Shown here: one piece after another, positions 51,330 to 59,854 of the stretch
Layout of the letters: each line of letters begins with the position of its first letter
Numbering within the stretch: the stretch's first letter is position 1
Source of the DNA: Streptomyces sp. DvalAA-43
GTDB lineage: Bacteria > Actinomycetota > Actinomycetes > Streptomycetales > Streptomycetaceae
Length of the DNA stretch: 64,000 bases
Reading direction: 5' to 3'
NCBI RefSeq assembly: GCF_900091725.1
Contig: NZ_FMBW01000095.1
Coordinates: forward strand, 186,001-250,000
Notes under the pieces: model-generated
Database searches by the model: none
Told to the model about the DNA's origin: nothing
The model's input: only the letters and a program-made list of their open reading frames with translations
Program-made: the position numbers and the translations under genes

Positions 51330-52274
51330 TCAGTGCGTGTGCCCGGCGGGCGCCCCGCTCCCGCTCTCCCCGTGCCCTTCGGCGTCGCTCGCCGGTGCCG
51401 CCGCCCGGACGGTGAACGCCGCCGTGCGGACCTTGCCCTGGTGCTTGAAGTCGAGGAAGAGCCGGTACGTCCCCGCGCTGGGCGCCGTCGCGGCGAAGGA
51501 CACCACCGGGCCCGGGTCCCCCTCTTCGGGGTGGACGTGCAGATAGGCCAGGTCACCCGCGCGCAGGGCGACCAGATGCCCGTACGCGCCGAGGTAGGGC
51601 TCCAGATCGGTGACCGGGCGGCCGTTCCTGCTGATGGACGGCGTCAGTTCACCGGCCTGCCCGGCGCGGAGCTCGCCGCCGAGCGTGACGCGGTAGCCGT
51701 CGACCTCGGCGACGGCGGCCGGGGCCGGGAGAGCGGCAGGGCGGTAGGCGCCGGAGACGGCGAGATCCGCTCCCAGCGTGAGGTTCTCGGCACCCGCCGC
51801 TGCCGGGGTGAAGTCGGCGAACACCCGGTAGCCACCGGCTTCGGGGAGGTCGACGGGGGTCGACCAGGTGCCGTCGGCCGCCCGGACGGGGTGCAGATGC
51901 CGGTACTGGGTGAGGTCGGTGGAGGCGAGGATGAAGTGCAGTTCCTTGCCGTGCTCGCGCCGGTAGGCGGTGACCTTCCGTCCACTGTCGTCCTTGACGG
52001 CGAACCGGATCTCGGACCGGGACCCGGCCGGGACCACCGGCGTTTCCAGGGCGAGCGTGTAGCCGCCGGCGGAGATCTGCAGCCCGCCGGGCGCATGGCC
52101 TGCGGCCGCCGCCTCCGCCCCGCCCTCCCCTGCCCCGTCGTGGCCGCCGCGCTGCCCCGCGGGACGGTCCTCCGCGGCCACCAGCGGGTCGACGCCCCTG
52201 CCCACTCCGTACGCGGCGCCGAAGGTCGCGGCGAGCGCGGCGGCGAAGGCGGTGGTCCTCAGTGCGTTGTTCAT
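51330..52274 (-). CDS. Copper-box-controlled secreted/anchored protein
   Basis: The 314-residue protein has an N-terminal signal or anchor helix (ALRTTAFAAALAATFGAAYG). Two similar beta domains follow (ELHFILASTDLTQYRHLHPV and LGAYGHLVALRAGDLAYLHV), with His in RHLHP and HVHP and His-containing tails (GHTH end), consistent with metal binding outside the membrane. No known enzyme motif is present. GGAGGAGACCGTC precedes the ATG. A copper-repressor-type palindrome sits inside the promoter. The likely role is binding or handling copper at the cell surface. Confidence 0.7.
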   Translation of the reverse strand: MNNALRTTAFAAALAATFGAAYGVGRGVDPLVAAEDRPAGQRGGHDGAGEGGAEAAAAGHAPGGLQISAGGYTLALETPVVPAGSRSEIRFAVKDDSGRKVTAYRREHGKELHFILASTDLTQYRHLHPVRAADGTWSTPVDLPEAGGYRVFADFTPAAAGAENLTLGADLAVSGAYRPAALPAPAAVAEVDGYRVTLGGELRAGQAGELTPSISRNGRPVTDLEPYLGAYGHLVALRAGDLAYLHVHPEEGDPGPVVSFAATAPSAGTYRLFLDFKHQGKVRTAAFTVRAAAPASDAEGHGESGSGAPAGHTH

Positions 52275-52326
52275 GACGGTCTCCTCCATCGGTGGACCGG
52301 GAGGCGACGCTCCCCGATGCCTCACA

Positions 52327-52354
52327 AGATACCCCCTGGGGGTATCAAGTCAAC
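52327..52354 (-). promoter_or_regulatory. Promoter with CsoR-type operator in its spacer
   Basis: On the minus strand TTGACT (52354-52349) and TATCTT (52332-52327) are 16 bp apart. The spacer is almost filled by the palindrome ATACCCCCTGGGGGTAT at 52330-52346. Actinobacterial CsoR copper repressors bind this kind of G-tract palindrome (ATACCC-N5-GGGTAT), and a site between -35 and -10 gives tight repression. It is 53 bp upstream of the start codon. Confidence 0.75.
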
Positions 52355-52417
52355 CCGGGAGCCCGTCATCACCTCCCGGGCACGCCGGGGGTGGAGAGCG
52401 CAGGCCTTGGAGCGCGC

Positions 52418-53215
52418 TCAGGCGGGTACGACCAGCCCCTCACGCAACCGCTCCACCGCGGCTGCGGGGATGCGCAGGCCGTCGCGCACATACCCGTCGA
52501 GCCCGCCCCACCTCTCGTCCATGGCGTCCAGTGCCGTGTCGAGATAGCGGGGGCGCACCTCGGTGATCGCGGTCGCGATGTCCGGGTCACCGCCGGCGTC
52601 GAGGAAGTCCTGGACGTAGGGCGCGAAGGCCGCCCGGACCACCGGGTTCACCGCGACGAACTCGGCGCGCACGACATCGCGCGACGCACCGATCATCATC
52701 AGGAGGAGGGCGGTGGCCCAGCCGGTGCGGTCCTTGCCCGCCGTGCAGTGGAAGAGCACCGGGCGGGCCCGGTCGTCGGCGACCGTGTCGACGAAGGCCC
52801 GGTAGGCGGCGGACGCGCCCGGCGAGAGCACCATCTGTCGGTAGGTGTCCGCGAACAGCCCCTCCGCCTTTCCGCCGCCCAGCATCCGCTCCGCCGCGAC
52901 CGGGTCGGTGAGCAGCGCGCGCAGCCGGGCGGGCGCCACGCCCGGGTTGTCCCCGAGCACATCGGCGACGAACAGCCGTGCGCCAGGAGGCAGTCGGTCG
53001 GGTGCCGCGGCGCGCTCGTCGGCGGTCCGCAGATCGACGACGGTACGGATGCCGAGCGCGGCGACCTGCGCGTCCTGTTCCGCGTCGAGCCCGCTGAGCT
53101 GTCCGGACCGCAGCACGACGCCCGCCCGGACCCGGCGGTCCGGACCCAGGGCGATGCCGCCCAGGTCGCGCAGGTTGAGGACGGTGGTTGCCGGGACGGT
53201 CCTGGCGGTCTGCAC
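52418..53215 (-). CDS. Protein-tyrosine/lipid phosphatase (PtpB-like)
   Basis: The 265-residue protein has the P-loop LFHCTAGKDRTGWATALLLM, the Cys-x5-Arg active site of the tyrosine phosphatase family in the AGKDRTG form used by secreted-type and lipid-active members. NLRDLGGIALGPDRRVRAGV is the conserved N-terminal part. GTG at 53215 follows GGGGAAG; an ATG at 53254 would add 13 residues but lacks a ribosome binding site. Confidence 0.85.
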   Translation of the reverse strand: MQTARTVPATTVLNLRDLGGIALGPDRRVRAGVVLRSGQLSGLDAEQDAQVAALGIRTVVDLRTADERAAAPDRLPPGARLFVADVLGDNPGVAPARLRALLTDPVAAERMLGGGKAEGLFADTYRQMVLSPGASAAYRAFVDTVADDRARPVLFHCTAGKDRTGWATALLLMMIGASRDVVRAEFVAVNPVVRAAFAPYVQDFLDAGGDPDIATAITEVRPRYLDTALDAMDERWGGLDGYVRDGLRIPAAAVERLREGLVVPA

Positions 53216-53719
53216 GATGAACTTCCCCTTTTCCCGACGCTTATCCGAATTCATTCGGCCTGGCCGGATCAAACGTCGCACGCGGCCGGGAAATCGACAA
53301 AGTAAAACGCCGGGCGACACCGATCGGGGGCACTTCGGGAGATAAATGAAATGTGAAAACGAAACCGCTCTCACCCAGGTCAGGGGCGCATCACACCCAT
53401 GGCGGTATGTTCTCCGGAACCCCGCGCCAAGGGCAGCACGGGCCGATGGACGGGCCGGAACGGCCGTCCCGAATTTCCGGCCCCTGGATTCCGCCGGGCC
53501 CGATATGGACCGGGGCGCGCCCCAGGGCTGATGCGTTCCCAGTCGGCGAGATGGGCCGATCGCCCGCGTACGCACCGCCGTCGTGGCCTTCCGCGTCCGC
53601 CCCGTGCAGGTGGGAGCCGTCTAGGCCACGGTGGGTGAAGGATCAAGTGCGTTCCGGAGAGGGCAAGGTCACAAGCGGAACTCATGCTGCCCTTGAGCGC
53701 CCTGACCTAGCATCTGGGC
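53216..53719. other. Divergent intergenic region, phosphatase / mutA
   Basis: About 500 bp with no supportable gene; open frames here are low in complexity and lack domains. It holds an AT-richer patch at 53340-53370 (AAATGAAATGTGAAAACG) but no clear promoter or long hairpin. TAGCAT at 53708-53713 lies 6 nt before the mutA ATG, with no Shine-Dalgarno sequence, so a leaderless mutA message is plausible. Confidence 0.4.
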
Positions 53720-55582
53720 ATGACGGTCCTGCCTGCCGACGGGCTTTCGTTGGCCGCCGAGTTCCCCGCCCCCGCCCATGAGCAATGGCAACGCCTCGTC
53801 GAAGGCGTGCTGCGCAAGTCGGGCAAGGACGCCGCGGGTCCGGCAGCCGAGGAAGCACTGTCCACCACGGTGGAGGACGGGCTCATCACCCGCCCCCTCT
53901 ACACCTCGCGCGACAGCGCGCCCGATGCCGGATATCCGGGCTTCGCCCCCTTCACCCGCGGCAGCAAGGCCGAGGGCAACGCGGCGGGCGGCTGGGACGT
54001 ACGGCAGCGGCACACCCTCCTGGATCCCGCGCGTCTCAACGAGGCGGTGCTCGCCGATCTGGAGAACGGTGTCACCTCGCTGTGGCTGACCGTGGGCGGT
54101 GTGTCGGGTGTTCCGGTGTCCGCGCTGGCGGGGGCTCTGGACGGCGTCTACCTCGATCTGGCCCCCGTGGTGCTCGACGCCGGAGCCGAGACCGGCGCCG
54201 CGGCGACGGAGTTGCTGCGGATCTGCGCGGAGCGGGGCGTGGACGCGCGGAGCGTACGCGGCAACCTGGGTGCGGATCCGCTCGGGCAGGCCGCCCGGAG
54301 CGGCGCCGAGCCCGATCTCTCGGACGCGGTCCACTGGGCACAGCGGTGCGCCCAGGAGTTTCCCGGGCTGCGGGCGCTGACCGTCGACGCGCTGCCGTAC
54401 CACGAGGCCGGCGGTTCGGCGGCCGAGGAGCTGGGCGCCTCGCTGGCGACCGGTGTCGCCTGGCTGCGGGCGCTGACGGACGCCGGGCTGTCGGTCGAGG
54501 ACGCCTGCGGGCAGGTGGAGTTCCGGTACGCGGCGACCGCCGACCAGTTCCTGACCATCGCCAAGCTGCGGGCCGCGCGGCGGTTGTGGTCGCGGGTGGC
54601 CGAGGTCTGCGGGGCCCCCGGAGCCGGGGCACAGCACCAGCACGCGGTGACGTCGTCGGTGATGATGACGCGGCGCGATCCCTGGGTGAACATGCTCCGC
54701 ACGACGCTGGCATGTCTGGGTGCGGGTGTCGGTGGTGCCGACTCCGTCACCGTGCTGCCGTTCGATCACGCCCTGGGCCTGCCGGACGCGTTCGCCCGGC
54801 GCATCGCCCGCAACACGTCGACGATCCTGCTGGAGGAGTCGCACCTGGCCCGGGTGATCGACCCGGCGGGCGGCTCCTGGTACGTGGAGCGGCTCACCGC
54901 CGAACTGGCCGACGCCGCCTGGTCCTTCTTCCAGGAGATCGAACGGTCCGGCGGTCAGGCCGCCGCCCTTCGCTCGGGGATGATCGGCGAGCGCCTCGCG
55001 GCCACCTGGGCGGCGCGCAGCAAGGATCTGGCGCGCCGCAAGGAGCCGATCACCGGGGTCAGCGAGTTCCCGCAGTTGGCGGAGCGTCCGGTGGAGCGCG
55101 AACCGGCCCCCGCCGGAGCGGCCGCGGCATCGGGCGGTCTGCCCAGGGTCCGCCGTGACGAGGCGTTCGAGGCGCTGCGCGCCCGGTCGGACGCCCACCT
55201 CGCGGCGACCGGAGAACGGCCGAAGGTGTTCCTCGCCGCGCTCGGCCCGGCCTCGGCGCACACCGCGCGGGCGTCGTTCGCCGCCAACCTCTTCCAGTCG
55301 GGCGGCATCGAGCCGGTCCACGACCCGGTCTCGGTGGACGCGACCACGGCCGCCGCCGCGTTCAAGGCCGGCGGGGCCACCGTGGCCTGCCTCTGCTCCA
55401 GCGACGCGCTCTACGCGGAGCAGGCCGCCGCGGTCGCCGAGGCGCTGGGCTCGGCGGGTGCGCGCCAGGTGTTCCTCGCCGGCCGCCCCGGCGAGTACCC
55501 GGGCGTCGACGCGTACGTCTTCGCGGGCTCCGATGTGGTGGCCGTGCTCTCCTCCCTCCTCGACCGTATGGATGTGGCGTAA
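53720..55582 (+). CDS. mutA: Methylmalonyl-CoA mutase, small (beta) subunit
   Basis: The 620-residue protein is the non-catalytic partner of MutB. It keeps the barrel framework (GSKAEGNAAGGWDVRQRHTL, RNTSTILLEESHLARVIDPA) but its C-terminal half lacks the cobalamin-binding Asp-x-His-x2-Gly (here GPASAHTARASFAANLFQSG). The TAATG overlap with mutB ensures equal synthesis. Together they interconvert succinyl-CoA and methylmalonyl-CoA, linking propionate and odd-chain metabolism and supplying polyketide extender units. Confidence 0.92.
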   Translation: MTVLPADGLSLAAEFPAPAHEQWQRLVEGVLRKSGKDAAGPAAEEALSTTVEDGLITRPLYTSRDSAPDAGYPGFAPFTRGSKAEGNAAGGWDVRQRHTLLDPARLNEAVLADLENGVTSLWLTVGGVSGVPVSALAGALDGVYLDLAPVVLDAGAETGAAATELLRICAERGVDARSVRGNLGADPLGQAARSGAEPDLSDAVHWAQRCAQEFPGLRALTVDALPYHEAGGSAAEELGASLATGVAWLRALTDAGLSVEDACGQVEFRYAATADQFLTIAKLRAARRLWSRVAEVCGAPGAGAQHQHAVTSSVMMTRRDPWVNMLRTTLACLGAGVGGADSVTVLPFDHALGLPDAFARRIARNTSTILLEESHLARVIDPAGGSWYVERLTAELADAAWSFFQEIERSGGQAAALRSGMIGERLAATWAARSKDLARRKEPITGVSEFPQLAERPVEREPAPAGAAAASGGLPRVRRDEAFEALRARSDAHLAATGERPKVFLAALGPASAHTARASFAANLFQSGGIEPVHDPVSVDATTAAAAFKAGGATVACLCSSDALYAEQAAAVAEALGSAGARQVFLAGRPGEYPGVDAYVFAGSDVVAVLSSLLDRMDVA

Positions 55583-57783
55583 TGCGTATCCCCGACTTCT
55601 CCGGCATCGAGCTCGGTCCGGGCGCCGCCGCCGAGGTGTCCGAGGAGCGGTGGCGCACCTCGGTGAAGGAGTCCTCCGGCAGTTCCGACGGCGATCTGCT
55701 GTGGGAGACCCCGGAAGGCATCGCGGTCAAGCCGCTGTACACCGGGCACGATCTGGAAGGGCTCGACTTCCTCGGCACGTATCCGGGCATCGCCCCGTAT
55801 CTGCGGGGCCCGTACCCGACGATGTACGTCAACCAGCCCTGGACGATCCGGCAGTACGCCGGGTTCTCCACGGCGGAGGAGTCCAACGCCTTCTACCGCC
55901 GCAATCTCGCGGCCGGGCAGAAGGGCCTCTCCGTCGCCTTCGACCTGCCGACCCACCGCGGTTACGACAGCGACCATCCGCGGGTGACCGGCGATGTCGG
56001 CATGGCGGGTGTGGCGATCGACTCGATCTACGACATGCGGCAGCTCTTCGACGGCATCCCGCTGGACCGGATGTCGGTGTCGATGACGATGAACGGCGCG
56101 GTGCTCCCCGTGCTGGCGCTGTACATCGTGGCCGCGGAGGAGCAGGGCGTCGGGCCCGAGAAGCTGGCCGGGACCATTCAGAACGACATTCTGAAGGAGT
56201 TCATGGTCCGCAACACCTACATCTACCCGCCGAAGCCCTCGATGCGGATCATCTCCGACATCTTCGCGTACACCTCGCAGAAGATGCCGCGCTACAACTC
56301 GATCTCCATCTCCGGCTATCACATCCAGGAGGCGGGTGCGACGGCCGATCTGGAGCTGGCGTACACCCTCGCGGACGGGGTGGAGTATCTGCGGGCCGGG
56401 CGGGACGCCGGGCTGGACGTGGACGCGTTCGCGCCCCGGCTGTCGTTCTTCTGGGCGATCGGCATGAACTTCTTCATGGAGATCGCGAAGCTGCGGGCGG
56501 CCCGGCTGCTCTGGGCCAAGCTGGTCAAGGAGTTCGAGCCGAAGAACGCCAAGTCGCTGTCGCTGCGCACCCATTCCCAGACATCGGGGTGGTCGCTGAC
56601 CGCGCAGGACGTGTTCAACAACGTCACCCGGACCTGTGTGGAGGCGATGGCCGCCACCCAGGGGCACACCCAGTCGCTGCACACCAACGCGCTCGACGAG
56701 GCGCTCGCCCTGCCGACGGACTTCTCCGCCAGGATCGCCCGCAACACCCAGCTGCTGCTCCAGCAGGAGTCGGGCACCGGCCGGGTGATCGACCCGTGGG
56801 GCGGCAGCGCGTACGTCGAGCGGCTGACGTATGACCTGGCGCGCCGGGCCTGGCAGCACATCGAGGAGGTCGAGGCGGCGGGCGGCATGGCGCAGGCCAT
56901 CGACGCGGGCATCCCGAAGCTCCGGGTGGAGGAGGCCGCGGCCCGCACCCAGGCGCGGATCGACTCCGGGCGTCAGCCGGTGATCGGGGTGAACAAGTAC
57001 CGGGTGGAGACCGATGAGCAGATCGATGTGCTCAAGGTCGACAACTCGTCGGTGCGCACCCAGCAGATCGAGAAGCTGCGCCGGCTGCGCGAGGAGCGCG
57101 ACGAGTCGGCGTGCCGGGCCGCGCTGCGCGCGCTCACGGCCGCGGCCGAGCGGGATCCCGGCCCCGGCCTCGAAGGCAATCTGCTGGCCCTCGCCGTCGA
57201 CGCGGCCCGTGCGATGGCGACCGTGGGCGAGATCTCGGACGCCCTGGAGAAGGTGTACGGGAGGCATGCGGGCCAGATCCGTACGATCTCCGGTGTGTAC
57301 CGCAACGAGGCAGGTGAGTCCCCTTCCGTGGAACGGACCCGGACGCTGGTGGACAGGTTCGAGGAGGCCGAGGGGCGCCGTCCGCGCATCCTGGTCGCCA
57401 AGATGGGACAGGACGGACACGACCGCGGCCAGAAGGTGATCTCGACGGCCTTCGCCGACCTGGGCTTCGACGTCGACGTCGGCCCGCTGTTCCAGACGCC
57501 GGCCGAGGTGGCGCGGCAGGCGGTGGAGGCGGACGTGCACATCGTGGGCGTCTCCTCGCTGGCCGCCGGGCATCTGACGCTGGTACCGGCGCTCCGCGAG
57601 GAGCTGGCGGCCGAGGGGCGCGAGGACATCATGATCGTGGTGGGCGGGGTGATTCCGCCGCAGGACGTCGAGGCACTGCACGAGGCGGGCGCGACGGCGG
57701 TGTTCCCGCCCGGCACGGTCATTCCGGATGCCGCGTACGACCTGGTGACGCGGCTCGGTGCCGCGCTCGGTCACGAGCTGTGA
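55582..57783 (+). CDS. mutB: Methylmalonyl-CoA mutase, large (alpha) subunit
   Basis: The 733-residue catalytic subunit has a complete barrel (TMYVNQPWTIRQYAGFSTAE, GLSVAFDLPTHRGYDSDHPR, SGYHIQEAGATADLELAYTL) and a C-terminal B12 domain with MGQDGHDRGQKVISTAFADL, the Asp-x-His-x2-Gly motif whose His near residue 613 ligates cobalt. TAATG overlap with mutA. It is followed 12 bp later by meaB, so the three genes form an operon. Confidence 0.95.
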   Translation: MRIPDFSGIELGPGAAAEVSEERWRTSVKESSGSSDGDLLWETPEGIAVKPLYTGHDLEGLDFLGTYPGIAPYLRGPYPTMYVNQPWTIRQYAGFSTAEESNAFYRRNLAAGQKGLSVAFDLPTHRGYDSDHPRVTGDVGMAGVAIDSIYDMRQLFDGIPLDRMSVSMTMNGAVLPVLALYIVAAEEQGVGPEKLAGTIQNDILKEFMVRNTYIYPPKPSMRIISDIFAYTSQKMPRYNSISISGYHIQEAGATADLELAYTLADGVEYLRAGRDAGLDVDAFAPRLSFFWAIGMNFFMEIAKLRAARLLWAKLVKEFEPKNAKSLSLRTHSQTSGWSLTAQDVFNNVTRTCVEAMAATQGHTQSLHTNALDEALALPTDFSARIARNTQLLLQQESGTGRVIDPWGGSAYVERLTYDLARRAWQHIEEVEAAGGMAQAIDAGIPKLRVEEAAARTQARIDSGRQPVIGVNKYRVETDEQIDVLKVDNSSVRTQQIEKLRRLREERDESACRAALRALTAAAERDPGPGLEGNLLALAVDAARAMATVGEISDALEKVYGRHAGQIRTISGVYRNEAGESPSVERTRTLVDRFEEAEGRRPRILVAKMGQDGHDRGQKVISTAFADLGFDVDVGPLFQTPAEVARQAVEADVHIVGVSSLAAGHLTLVPALREELAAEGREDIMIVVGGVIPPQDVEALHEAGATAVFPPGTVIPDAAYDLVTRLGAALGHEL

Positions 57784-57795
57784 GCCGCTGACCCG

Positions 57796-58785
57796 ATGGC
57801 TCCGAAGATCGACATCGACAGCTATGTGAAGGGGGTGCTCGACGGGAAGCGGGCGCACATCGCGCGCGCCATCACCCTCGTCGAGTCCACCCGCGCCGAT
57901 CACCGGGCGCTGGCCCAGCAGTTGCTGCGCGAGCTGCTGCCGCACTCCGGTTCCGCCCGGCGGATCGGCATCAGCGGTGTGCCGGGGGTCGGGAAGTCCA
58001 CCTTCATCGACGCGCTGGGCACCATGCTCACCGGGCTCGGGCACCGGGTCGCGGTGCTGGCCGTCGACCCGTCCTCCAGCCGTACGGGCGGCTCCATCCT
58101 GGGCGACAAGACCAGGATGGAGCGGCTCGCGGTGGACCCGGCGGCCTTCGTACGCCCGTCCCCGACCGCCGGGACGCTCGGCGGGGTGGCGAAGGCGACC
58201 CGGGAGTCCATCGTGGTGATGGAGGCCGCGGGGTACGACGTGGTGCTGGTGGAGACGGTCGGCGTCGGGCAGTCGGAGACGGCGGTGGCCAATATGGTCG
58301 ACACGTTTCTGCTGCTGACGCTGGCCCGGACCGGTGATCAGCTCCAGGGCATCAAGAAGGGGGTCCTGGAGCTGGCGGACGCGATCGCGGTCAACAAGGC
58401 GGACGGTCCGCACGAGCGCGACGCCCGTGCCGCCGCGCGTGAACTGGCGGGCGCCCTGCGGCTGATGCACCCGGTGGACGCGGCGTGGACCCCGCCGGTC
58501 CTCACCTGCAGCGCCCGTGAGTCGGCGGGTCTCGACACCCTGTGGGAGCGGCTGGAGCAGCACCGCGCGCTGCTGGAGTCGACCGGGCGGCTCGCCGCGA
58601 AACGGCGTGACCAGCAGGTCGACTGGACCTGGACGATGGTGCGCGACGAGCTGCTGGAGAGTCTGCGCGGCCATCCGGAGGTGCGTGCGCTCACACCGGG
58701 GCTGGAACGGCGGGTCCGGGACGGCGAGTTGACGGCCACGCTGGCGGCGGAGCAGATCCTGGCCGCGTTCCGGGGCACGGCCTGA
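57796..58785 (+). CDS. meaB: MeaB-type GTPase, mutase chaperone
   Basis: The 329-residue G3E GTPase has Walker A GVPGVGKST (near residue 60), a Mg-binding switch VDPSSSRTGGSILGDKTRM, VLVETVGVGQSE and the guanine-specificity NKADGP. MeaB loads and protects the adenosylcobalamin cofactor of methylmalonyl-CoA mutase and ejects damaged cofactor. The position directly after mutAB fits. Confidence 0.93.
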   Translation: MAPKIDIDSYVKGVLDGKRAHIARAITLVESTRADHRALAQQLLRELLPHSGSARRIGISGVPGVGKSTFIDALGTMLTGLGHRVAVLAVDPSSSRTGGSILGDKTRMERLAVDPAAFVRPSPTAGTLGGVAKATRESIVVMEAAGYDVVLVETVGVGQSETAVANMVDTFLLLTLARTGDQLQGIKKGVLELADAIAVNKADGPHERDARAAARELAGALRLMHPVDAAWTPPVLTCSARESAGLDTLWERLEQHRALLESTGRLAAKRRDQQVDWTWTMVRDELLESLRGHPEVRALTPGLERRVRDGELTATLAAEQILAAFRGTA

Positions 58786-58795
58786 TCCTGGCGAA

Positions 58796-58830
58796 GGCCG
58801 GTGGCCGGGGTCTCGCCCCGGCCACCGGCC
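58796..58830. terminator. Perfect 15-bp terminator hairpin after meaB
   Basis: GGCCGGTGGCCGGGG (58796-58810) is exactly complementary to CCCCGGCCACCGGCC (58816-58830), with loop TCTCG. It begins 10 bp after the meaB stop and lies between meaB and the converging acetyltransferase remnant. Confidence 0.8.
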
Positions 58831-58839
58831 GGATCGCTC

Positions 58840-59617
58840 CTACAGGTCGAGCTGGTACTCGACCGATCGGTGTGTCGGCCGGTAGCCGAGCGCGTCGTCG
58901 ATGCTCCGCATGTGCGTAGCGCTGTCGGCGGTGTCCGCCAGCAGCCCTTCCAGGTCCGGGTGGCTCTCGCGGGCCCGGAGGATGGACCGCGCCTTCATCC
59001 GCCGGCCGAGGCCGTGCGCCCGGTACTCGGGGAGGACTCCGGTGCCGTAGTGCCGGGCGTCGCCCTTTCCGTCGCCCGGGACGACCGGTTCCGTGAAGCC
59101 GGCGATCGTGGCATCGGACTCGTCGAGCGCGGCGACCGTGTGGAGCAGGTCGCCGCGTGCCGCGACGTCCGCCGCGGCGGACCGGACCCGGTCCACGTCC
59201 CGGACGACCGCGCCGAAGTCGGTGTCGCTCATGGGCATGCCGTCCATGAACCGGCGGGACGCGGCGAACGTCGGCGCGAGCTCGTCCGGGACGGTGCGTC
59301 CCAGGAGATGAGCCGGTAGCCCGGATGAGGCTCCTCGACGGTCCGGCGCAGGGCCCCGGTGTCGGCCGCGGCCGCGGGAGCCGGACGTAGGTCAGGGTCA
59401 GCACCGTACGCAGCCCCTTGGCCCGCAGGAAGCGATCGCCCGGAGAACCGGCCACCACCTGCGCGATGACGCTGCGCCGGCCCTCCTCCCGGGCGGCGGC
59501 GACCGCCGTGTCGAACAGCCGCGAGCCGACGCCCCTGCGGCGCTCGGCGGGGTGGACGTGGAGTCCCGGTTCGATATCGGGGCTCTCGGCCCGGTTGTGC
59601 CGCCCGGGGTCCGTGGT
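58840..59617 (-). pseudogene. Frameshifted GNAT acetyltransferase remnant
   Basis: Three reading frames on the minus strand make one acetyltransferase when joined. From about 59590 DIEPGLHVHPAERRRGVGSR and RSVIAQVVAGSPGDRFLRAK carry a GNAT motif A. Near 59380 the frame shifts by one missing base and continues with ALRRTVEEPHPGYRLISWD. Near 59306 another missing base (GGGAC followed by GCACC instead of GGCACC) shifts it into VPDELAPTFAASRRF, then MDGMPMSDTDFGAVVRDVDR and a second GNAT half (PEYRAHGLGRRMKARSILRA) to 58840. About 60-80 N-terminal residues are missing too. Either a decayed gene or assembly errors in a GC-rich stretch; reads would decide. Confidence 0.7.
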
Positions 59618-59854
59618 ACCGTGCAAGTGGCACGTGAGTCGGCCTCGCTCCGAGGCTCCGGTGCCGAATCATCTTTTCAAAGCTGCCGCGCCCGTTCTCT
59701 TCCGACCGGCGATCCAGCTTTCGCTCATCACCTCGCCCAGTTCGGACCGGGTTTTCTCCGTTCGGACTTTCCCGCCCGTCGTGCGGGGCGTGATCCCTTC
59801 CGCCCGCGCCGTCCGGCCCCTTCATTCGCCATGTCCGCGAAAGGACTTCCCACC

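Noticed and set aside
53255..53719. Small genes in the 500-bp gap before mutA
   Set aside because: The open frames are Arg/Pro-rich, lack ribosome binding sites and domains, and look like high-GC artefacts.
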